Shown: piece by piece, positions 7,477 to 12,324 of the stretch | Numbering within the stretch: position 1 is the stretch's first letter | How the letters are laid out: each line of letters begins with the position of its first letter | Source of the DNA: Clostridiales bacterium | GTDB taxonomy: Bacteria; Bacillota; Peptococcia; Peptococcales; Peptococcaceae | Assembly: GCA_003343815.1 (NCBI GenBank) | Contig: QAKL01000138.1 | Coordinates: 1-12,324 of the forward strand | DNA length: 12,324 bases | Direction of reading: 5' to 3' | Position numbers and translations under genes: made by a program | The notes under the pieces: model-generated | Told to the model about the DNA's origin: nothing | The model's database searches: none | The model's input: the letters and a program-made list of their open reading frames with translations, nothing else

Positions 7477-8392
7477 AAAATTTTCAAGCATCTCCCAAAT
7501 GCTCGCCGATTGCCGCGGCTTTATTCAGGCGGGCGCCGCTTTATTAACCAACATTCATCTGCCGAACTTCCTCCGAGGAGGTCTTTACCGCGGTGCGGGA
7601 AAAACCGTTTGCGTGCCGGGACTAAACTGCTATTCTTGTCCCGCAGCCTCCGCTGCCTGCCCAATCGGCGCATTTCAAGCAGTAGTCGGCTCGTCCAAAT
7701 TCAGCTTCTCCTATTACATCACAGGATTTCTTATCCTGCTGGGAGTTTTGCTGGGACGCTTTATCTGCGGTTTTCTTTGCCCGTTCGGCTGGTTTCAGGA
7801 ATTGCTGCACAAAATCCCGACCAAAAAGCTCTCTACCAAAAGGCTGAAGCCTCTGACATACCTCAAATATATTATCCTTTTACTGACGGTGATTATCCTG
7901 CCGATATTTTTCGTAAACGATGTCGGCATGGGCGAGCCTTTCTTTTGCAAATACCTCTGCCCCCAAGGAGTGCTGGAGGGCGCTATCCCTCTGTCTCTTA
8001 CCAATTCCGGTATTCGAGCGGCTCTCGGCTCGCTCTTTACCTGGAAACTAAGCATCCTGCTTATAATAATCGGGCTGAGCATAGTTTTCTACCGCCCCTT
8101 CTGCAAATGGCTCTGTCCCTTGGGTGCATTCTATGCTTTATTTAATAAACTATCTCTTTTGCAAATAGAGGTAAATCCCCATAAATGCCTCTCCTGCGGA
8201 AAATGTGCCGCTGCCTGCAAGATGGATGTGGACATAACCCAAGCTCCCAACCACCCCGAATGTATTCGCTGCGGAAAATGTATCCGTACCTGTCCTGCCG
8301 ATGCCGTACGCTTCCGCTACGGTTTTGGCGACGGTAAAGATAAATTAATTGCGGCAAAAATGCCGCTCAAAAACAAGGAGGAACAAACATGA
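7469..8392 (+). CDS. Polytopic 4Fe-4S membrane protein (NapH/CcpM-like)
   Basis: A 307-residue membrane protein carrying many cysteine motifs. In order: C48, C54, C57 and C64 (CYSCP...ACP), C100/C104 (CGFLCPFGW), C160/C164 (CKYLCPQG), C212/C216 (CKWLCPLGA), then two classical ferredoxin motifs, C240/C243/C246/C250 and C265/C268/C271/C275, sufficient for two [4Fe-4S] clusters. Hydrophobic helices lie near 84-103, 131-150 and 193-210. The repeated CxxxCP pattern matches the NapH/MauN-type Fer4_5 family, which relays electrons within membranes. TTG at 7469 is preferred, since GGAG (7455-7458) is 10 nt upstream; GTG at 7460 is only 1 nt from it. The gene overlaps its neighbours on both sides (8 nt upstream; ATGA downstream), so expression is coupled. 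It probably passes electrons from cytoplasmic donors across the membrane to the following TlpA-like lipoprotein. This role is inferred. Confidence 0.88.
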   Translation: MAKKFSSISQMLADCRGFIQAGAALLTNIHLPNFLRGGLYRGAGKTVCVPGLNCYSCPAASAACPIGAFQAVVGSSKFSFSYYITGFLILLGVLLGRFICGFLCPFGWFQELLHKIPTKKLSTKRLKPLTYLKYIILLLTVIILPIFFVNDVGMGEPFFCKYLCPQGVLEGAIPLSLTNSGIRAALGSLFTWKLSILLIIIGLSIVFYRPFCKWLCPLGAFYALFNKLSLLQIEVNPHKCLSCGKCAAACKMDVDITQAPNHPECIRCGKCIRTCPADAVRFRYGFGDGKDKLIAAKMPLKNKEEQT

Positions 8393-9297
8393 ACACAAAA
8401 AAGATTTTAGCTCTTGTGCTGATGCTTGTGCTGATATGCACTCTGGCCGCCTGCGGAGCCAAGGACGATGTAGCGACTGTCGAGCCAAAGAATGCCGAGG
8501 AAGCGGTAGCCATGCATAAAGACCTCATGGCACAGGAAAATGCCATTTTATCGCAAAATACCGACCTGTGGGAAAAGGTTTACCGCGAAGCGGATAAAGG
8601 CATGTCCATGATCGAGGACGGCAAAAACTACGGCGATTATCTGCTGGACACCATCGATGCCGCCAAGGATCAATTTACTGCCGATGAGTTAAAATTGCTT
8701 AAAAGCGAAGCCAAAAAAATCCGCGACATTGAAAGCAAGCTGACTGTCCTGGAAGAAAAATATCCCGATGAAATTCAAAATTCCATGGAAAGCGACAGCA
8801 GTATGAGTATGTCCGCCAATAGCGACAGTATGGGAAAATTTCCCTCATTTGAGGGTAAAGACCTGGACGGCAACGAAGTAAAAAGCAGCGAGCTTTTTTC
8901 CGCCAATGCCGTCACGGTAGTAAATTTTTGGTTTACTGCCTGCAGCCCCTGCGTGAGTGAGCTTGCCGAGCTGGATGCCTTGAATAAAGAGCTCGCTGAT
9001 AAAGGAGGTACGCTTATCGGCATTAATGCCTCTACTCTTGACGGAGACGAAACGGAAATCTCCGATGCCAAAAGTGTTTTAGAGAAAAAAGGCGCTACCT
9101 ATCAAAATGTGTATTTCGACTCCGCCAGTGAGGCCGGAAAATTTGTCGAAGATATATACGCCTACCCCACCACCTATGTAATTGACCGCAACGGCAACAT
9201 CGTAGGCGAGCCCCTCGTAGGTGTCATCACCGAAAAATCTCAAAAGGAAACTTTGCAATCGCTCATTGACACGACTATCGCCGCCGATACGAACTGA
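8389..9297 (+). CDS. TlpA/ResA-like thioredoxin-fold lipoprotein
   Basis: A 302-residue exported lipoprotein. Residues 1-21 form a signal peptide ending in the lipobox LAAC, with C22 as the lipid-anchored cysteine. Residues 35-128 are a charged, mostly helical region, followed by a Met/Ser-rich linker (133-149). Residues 150-300 form a TlpA-type thioredoxin domain with active site C185-S-P-C188 in NFWFTACSPCVSEL and the cis-proline P260 in AYPTTYVID. It is longer than typical ResA (about 180 residues) because of the helical region. It should reduce disulfides or related substrates outside the membrane, as TlpA/ResA proteins do. The ATG overlaps the stop of the 4Fe-4S gene (ATGA) and has AAGGAGG upstream, so the Fe-S protein is the likely electron donor. 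The physiological substrate cannot be deduced. Confidence 0.92.
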   Translation: MNTKKILALVLMLVLICTLAACGAKDDVATVEPKNAEEAVAMHKDLMAQENAILSQNTDLWEKVYREADKGMSMIEDGKNYGDYLLDTIDAAKDQFTADELKLLKSEAKKIRDIESKLTVLEEKYPDEIQNSMESDSSMSMSANSDSMGKFPSFEGKDLDGNEVKSSELFSANAVTVVNFWFTACSPCVSELAELDALNKELADKGGTLIGINASTLDGDETEISDAKSVLEKKGATYQNVYFDSASEAGKFVEDIYAYPTTYVIDRNGNIVGEPLVGVITEKSQKETLQSLIDTTIAADTN

Positions 9298-9323
9298 GCA
9301 ATGCTTTTTTTGAAAAAGCAACA

Positions 9324-9372
9324 TAAAAAGACAAACGACGTAAACATCTTGTTTGCGTCGTTTGTCTTTTTA
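9324..9372 (+). terminator. Strong terminator of the redox operon
   Basis: Bases 9324-9346 and 9350-9372 form a stem of about 23 bp with one wobble pair and a 3-nt loop; the outer part is AAAAAGACAAACGACG. The right arm ends in CTTTTT. It lies 27 nt after the lipoprotein stop. A small AT-rich hairpin (9302-9320) precedes it. The stem also ends in a T-run on the minus strand and could stop transcription arriving from ssrA. Confidence 0.85.
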
Positions 9373-9544
9373 TGGAGATGAGGGGAGTCGCTCCGCGCCC
9401 TCTGCCTTTTTTCTATATTTGCACATTAAATTCAACCCTAATCCATCCCATCTGTCATAAAAATTTTCGGGCGCTTTCACGCCGGGTCGTTCGCCTTTTT
9501 CTTCGCTATTCGCTCAGCGGCTCTCTCCCGTTCGACTCCCTATT
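9373..9544. repeat. Tandem repeat unit, copy 1, starting with a copy of the ssrA 3' end
   Basis: This 172-bp sequence recurs at 9580-9751, 207 bp away, with five substitutions and no indel. Its first 18 bases (TGGAGATGAGGGGAGTCG) are identical to the last 18 bases of the tmRNA gene at 9784-9801, read in the same direction. Its other end holds GTTCGACTCCC, the inverted form of the tmRNA T-arm, so the unit has 8-bp inverted ends (GGGAGTCG at 9383-9390, CGACTCCC at 9533-9540). No ribosome site or credible gene is present. Its nature is unknown. Confidence 0.9.
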
Positions 9545-9545
9545 A

Positions 9546-9579
9546 AAAAAATCTCAGGTCAAAAGACCTGAGATTTTTA
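9546..9579. terminator. Hairpin between repeat copies 1 and 2
   Basis: The arms AAAAATCTCAGGTC (9547-9560) and GACCTGAGATTTTT (9565-9578) form a perfect 14-bp stem with an AAAA loop. T-runs follow on both strands, so it can terminate in either direction. It shares the core CAGGTC...GACCTGAG with the ssrA terminator and so appears to be part of the duplicated unit. Confidence 0.8.
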
Positions 9580-9751
9580 TGGAGATGAGGGGAGTCGCTC
9601 CGCGCCCTCTGCCTTTTTTCTATATTTGCACATTAAATTCAACCCAAATCCATCCCATCTGTCATAAAAATTTTCGGGCGCTTTCACGCCGGGTCGTTCG
9701 CCTTTTCCCTCGCTATGCGCTCGGCGGCTCTCTCCCGTTCGACTCCCTATT
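9580..9751. repeat. Tandem repeat unit, copy 2, starting with a copy of the ssrA 3' end
   Basis: The second copy of the 172-bp unit keeps the 18-bp ssrA-like start (9580-9597) and the CGACTCCC end. Its five differences from copy 1 include one at 9646 and four clustered at about 9706-9730. It adjoins the ssrA terminator and then ssrA itself, whose 3' end is the third occurrence of the 18-mer. Confidence 0.9.
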
Positions 9752-9752
9752 T

Positions 9753-9783
9753 AAAAAGCCCAGGTCTTTGACCTGAGCTTTTA
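9753..9783 (-). terminator. Intrinsic terminator of ssrA
   Basis: AAAAGCCCAGGTC (9754-9766) pairs with GACCTGAGCTTTT (9770-9782) across a TTT loop, with one G-U pair on the minus-strand RNA. On the minus strand it follows the tmRNA 3' end directly and ends in a T-run. The core resembles the hairpin at 9546-9579. Confidence 0.85.
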
Positions 9784-10133
9784 TGGAGATGAGGGGAGTC
9801 GAACCCCTGTCCGCAAGAGCGACCACTGCGGTTTCTACGAGTGTAGTTTGTGCTTTAGATCTCGCCTATCCTGCGCTCACAAACAAGCTCATTCAAAGCC
9901 AGAAAGATAAATTTCCCTGCTTAGCTATCCTTCAATTACCAAGCAAGTATTCTGCAGGTCGACTCTCTGACCCCACGTCGCAGAATACATGGGCAGAGAG
10001 GTCACTGATTAAGCAGCGACAGCTAATCTATTATTGTTAGCATTTAAATTTAGGTGCGTCATTTTACGAGCTTGGCGCTTTCTCGACTCGCTTCCACAGC
10101 CACCGCATCCCCCGTCGAAGCCAGTACATCCCC
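9784..10133 (-). ncRNA. ssrA: Transfer-messenger RNA (tmRNA)
   Basis: A 350-nt tmRNA that rescues stalled ribosomes and adds a degradation tag. The 5' end (10133-10127, GGGGATG, then TACTGGCTTCGACGGGGG) pairs with the 3' CATCTCC next to discriminator A (9784) to form the acceptor stem, with one G-U. The T-arm reads GGGGTTCGACTCCCC. CCA is not encoded and must be added after processing. The tag frame runs from 10041 to 10009: GCT AAC AAT AAT AGA TTA GCT GTC GCT GCT TAA, giving ANNNRLAVAA. G-rich pseudoknot-like stems follow (for example the CTCTCTGCC/GGTCAGAGAG pairing). Read-through frames on the + strand here are not genes. Confidence 0.96.
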
Positions 10134-10153
10134 AAATTATTGTGTAAAAGAGA

Positions 10154-10182
10154 TTTACTCTCCTTTCGTCTTATGATATAAT
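10154..10182 (+). promoter_or_regulatory. Promoter of the DUF445 gene
   Basis: TTTACT (10154-10159) is followed after 17 bp by a consensus TATAAT (10177-10182); a second overlapping TATAAT lies at 10182-10187. Transcription would begin near 10189, just before the palindrome TTGACCGAAAGGTCAA. A second, weaker option uses the TTGACC at 10191-10196 as -35 with a poor TTTATT as -10. Confidence 0.6.
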
Positions 10183-10206
10183 ATAATAAATTGACCGAAA
10201 GGTCAA
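10178..10206 (-). promoter_or_regulatory. Promoter of ssrA
   Basis: On the minus strand TTGACC (10206-10201) is separated by exactly 17 bp from TATTAT (10183-10178). Transcription would begin near 10171, giving a leader of about 38 nt for RNase P removal before the mature 5' end at 10133. It overlaps the divergent promoter of the DUF445 gene. Confidence 0.65.
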
Positions 10207-10219
10207 GGCTTTTTTTATT
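10191..10219 (+). promoter_or_regulatory. Palindrome with GAAA loop followed by T-tract in the DUF445 leader
   Basis: TTGACCGAAAGGTCAA (10191-10206) is a 6-bp inverted repeat around GAAA, followed by GGC and a long T-rich tract. As RNA it would be a stem with a GNRA-type tetraloop at the extreme 5' end of the mRNA, like a weak leader terminator or stabilising cap. As DNA it could be an operator, and its right arm provides the ssrA -35 hexamer. Confidence 0.45.
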
Positions 10220-10239
10220 ATTTTTGCGGGGGCTTTGAA

Positions 10240-12324
10240 ATGATTGCTGCTTTACTTACAGAAATTTTTTTCGGTGGATTAACCGGATATATTACCAATG
10301 ATGTCGCGATTAAGACGCTTTTTAAACCAGGTGGCACGATTGAAAAAACACGCGCGCAGTTTACCAAAGAAATCGCGGCGCTTTTGGAGGAGGAAATCCT
10401 CACGCCTACGGATTTAGCAGAAATTCTGCACCGTGAGGAGGTCGAGCAGGCGCTCAGCGACGCTATAGCTGCCTTCTGCGCTCAGTTACCCCAAGCGCTT
10501 AGTGATGTTACCTTAAACGATTTAGATAACGGCGTTTTGGCGCAGCATATAAACGAGCAAGCGGCTTCTTTAGCCAAAGACGCGCAATTTCAGCAAACAC
10601 TCGATACTTCTTTGGAAAAATGTCTGTTGCCTAAATTAGCGGCTGATTTCGCCCAATTACTCCGTACATACTTTATCCCCGCATTAAAAGAAGCGCCTCT
10701 TTCCGTTTTAAATGATACGCCGCTTTTAGTGCGCGAAAATACTGCCGAAGCTAAAAAGGAGCTTCAGATTTTCGCCGCTGAACTCAGCCGCAGGATTTTA
10801 TCCGAGCCCGAGCTTTTGGCTAACTTTAACAAAGCTTTCGCCCAAAGCAATCTGTGGCAAAATATCATAGAAGCTCTCGGCGCGCGCTCTATCGCCGAAT
10901 ATTTTTCCTTTGCGCCAAATGATGCCGCCTCTATCCAATCCTGGCTTACTTCGCCGCAAATGCGGCCGATATTTGCCAGTTTTGCTTTTGCGCTCCATGA
11001 CGAATTAAAAAAATCGCCGCTTTATGTGCATCAGCTTTTAAATATGCCGCCTGTGCGCGCGATACTGCTCATTTTTTTAGAAAAACAATGGCCTGAAATA
11101 ATCTGCCTGCTTTTACAGTGGCTTTCCACCAATAAACCTTTATTTGTGCAAATGCTGGATCAGGCGATAAATGAAGCTTTAACGACGCAGGAGGGCATTT
11201 CCGCGATCCTCAGCAAGCTGATTCACGATTTTTTGGGTAACGGCGAGGAATTTTCCGCAGAATTTTTACAAAAAGCGCATACTTTTTTGACCGAAACACT
11301 CTCCTCCGCGCAGCTGTTGGAGCATTTATGCGCTGAGGACAGCCCTTGGGGAGGCTTACGCTTAGCGGATTTGGCCGCTAAAATATCCGCCGCGCAAATC
11401 GAGGGACTCCTCCTTTGCTTTTTGCCTGAAATATTTACTCACAGCGCTAAAATAAACGCTTATCTTACGGCACCGTTAAAGAATTTTATCCATTTGCCAG
11501 ATATGAAACAGTTTAATTTGGCTAAATATTTGACCGAAAGCAATTTAACTTCGCTTTTAGCGCGAGGTCTAAACTTGCTGTTTGATACTTTAACCGATAA
11601 GCCATTGGCAGAAATCTGCCCGGATTATGCAGGCAAAGTGCAAAATATCGCCGCAAACTCCCTGCTTGATTTGTCCGATGAACAGCTCGCGCACATCATC
11701 AGCCGCTATCTAAGCGGACTTATTATGCAAAAACTTCCTCAAGCAGGCACATTTATCGGCAATTTTTCCTTAGGAAAATTATTGGGCATTATCCTGACTC
11801 CCGAGCATACAGAAAAACTTTTGCCTGCTTTGCGTGTTCACTTACAAGAATTTTTACAAGCGCAAATCCCCGGCAGATTGGCGCCGTTAGCAGAAAAAAG
11901 CTTGAATACTTTGAGTAATGAGGATTTACGCCAATTAGTACAGGATTTTATGGGGCGCGAATTAAAGCCGCTTAATTATTTAGGCGCAGCCATGGGGGCG
12001 ATAGCGGGCTTGGGCGCAGGCGCAGCATCTCTTGCACTCGCTAATCCTTTAAATATCGCCTATGCGAGCGGTAAATTAGCTTTATTCGGCGCGGTAGGCT
12101 ATACCACCAACTGCGGCGCGGTTAAAGGTCTCTTTTGGCCATATAAGCCCGTCGCCAATATCCGCGCCATCCAAGGCGTCATTCCTAAAAGACAGGCGGA
12201 TTTTTCCCAAGCCTTAGGCACTTTATTTACCCGTTACGTCCTCAATCCCAACAGTTTGCAAAATATCCTCCAAAGCGAGCAGGATAAACTGCAAGAGGTA
12301 TTACAGCAAAATATAGCAAACATC
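10240..12324 (+). CDS. Long DUF445 (YheB-related) membrane-associated protein, 3' end outside window
   Basis: An uninterrupted frame of 695 codons from ATG 10240 to the window edge; it has no stop in the window. A G-rich GCGGGGGC precedes the start. The N-terminus (residues 8-30, EIFFGGLTGYITNDVAIKTL...KP) carries the G-Y-x-T-N-x-x-A-x-K-x-L-F-x-P signature of DUF445/YheB proteins. The middle (40-590) is long and mostly helical. Near the C-terminus a Gly/Ala-rich membrane segment (about 590-622) leads into a second copy of the signature, GYTTNCGAVKGLFWP (620-634), then VIPKRQADFSQALG (647-660) and LNPNSL, matching the region that follows the signature in YheB as I recall it. The protein is far longer than YheB (about 380 residues). 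It probably lies at the membrane; the family's function is unknown. Confidence 0.88.
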   Translation, partial: MIAALLTEIFFGGLTGYITNDVAIKTLFKPGGTIEKTRAQFTKEIAALLEEEILTPTDLAEILHREEVEQALSDAIAAFCAQLPQALSDVTLNDLDNGVLAQHINEQAASLAKDAQFQQTLDTSLEKCLLPKLAADFAQLLRTYFIPALKEAPLSVLNDTPLLVRENTAEAKKELQIFAAELSRRILSEPELLANFNKAFAQSNLWQNIIEALGARSIAEYFSFAPNDAASIQSWLTSPQMRPIFASFAFALHDELKKSPLYVHQLLNMPPVRAILLIFLEKQWPEIICLLLQWLSTNKPLFVQMLDQAINEALTTQEGISAILSKLIHDFLGNGEEFSAEFLQKAHTFLTETLSSAQLLEHLCAEDSPWGGLRLADLAAKISAAQIEGLLLCFLPEIFTHSAKINAYLTAPLKNFIHLPDMKQFNLAKYLTESNLTSLLARGLNLLFDTLTDKPLAEICPDYAGKVQNIAANSLLDLSDEQLAHIISRYLSGLIMQKLPQAGTFIGNFSLGKLLGIILTPEHTEKLLPALRVHLQEFLQAQIPGRLAPLAEKSLNTLSNEDLRQLVQDFMGRELKPLNYLGAAMGAIAGLGAGAASLALANPLNIAYASGKLALFGAVGYTTNCGAVKGLFWPYKPVANIRAIQGVIPKRQADFSQALGTLFTRYVLNPNSLQNILQSEQDKLQEVLQQNIANI

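Noticed and set aside
7510..8145. A 211-codon frame overlapping the Fe-S gene
   Set aside because: It is rich in Arg, Ser and Leu with no motif or ribosome site, and lies in another frame of a gene with clear Cys motifs.
9372..9776. A 134-codon open frame spanning both repeat copies
   Set aside because: It has no ribosome site and encodes the same peptide twice only because the 207-bp repeat period is a multiple of three. It starts inside the ssrA-like 18-mer and covers a terminator hairpin.
9783..10040. An 85-codon open frame on the + strand
   Set aside because: It is antisense to the tmRNA gene, which explains the whole stretch.

Overview
The window looks like chromosomal DNA from a low-to-moderate GC Bacillota (Firmicutes). 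Supporting signs are a CodY-type regulator, strong AAGGAGG-like ribosome binding sites, frequent TTG starts, a tmRNA gene without an encoded CCA end, and a CD1871A-type small CxxC protein. I cannot fix the class; Clostridia or Negativicutes would both fit. No phage, transposase, CRISPR or rRNA gene is visible. Two open reading frames are cut by the window edges: codY on the left and a DUF445 gene on the right.

Layout. (1) Bases 1-647 hold the 3' part of codY on the + strand. It ends at a palindromic terminator shared with the convergent gene. (2) Bases 722-5600 on the minus strand hold a LysR-type regulator, then a 709-residue alkaline-phosphatase-superfamily hydrolase with all its metal ligands, then a DASS/SLC13-like anion permease. 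The regulator has its own terminator. The hydrolase and permease probably form an anion uptake and cytoplasmic ester-hydrolysis module. (3) Bases 5830-6997 on the + strand hold a small zinc-ribbon protein overlapping an orphan YlmA/ModF-like ABC ATPase. (4) Bases 7312-9297 on the + strand hold a tightly coupled three-gene redox operon: a 54-residue CxxC membrane peptide not found by length-limited gene calling, a polytopic 4Fe-4S protein, and a TlpA-like thioredoxin lipoprotein. Together they look like a route for moving electrons from cytoplasmic ferredoxin-type clusters to an extracytoplasmic dithiol.

(5) Bases 9324-9783 are non-coding. They hold three terminator hairpins separated by two tandem copies of a 172-bp repeat. 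Each copy begins with an exact 18-bp duplicate of the 3' end of the adjacent tmRNA gene. (6) Bases 9784-10133 on the minus strand are ssrA (tmRNA), encoding the tag ANNNRLAVAA. (7) Divergent, overlapping promoters between ssrA and the next gene share one TATAAT-rich core. (8) Bases 10240-12324 on the + strand are an uninterrupted 695-codon frame for a long DUF445 (YheB-related) membrane protein. It runs off the window and carries the family's signature motif twice.

The most unusual items are the ssrA-tailed tandem repeats, the doubled DUF445 motif, the CodY homologue whose isoleucine-sensing segment looks lost, and the CxxC/Fe-S/TlpA redox operon. All functional links are inferences from sequence and context; no database search was possible.
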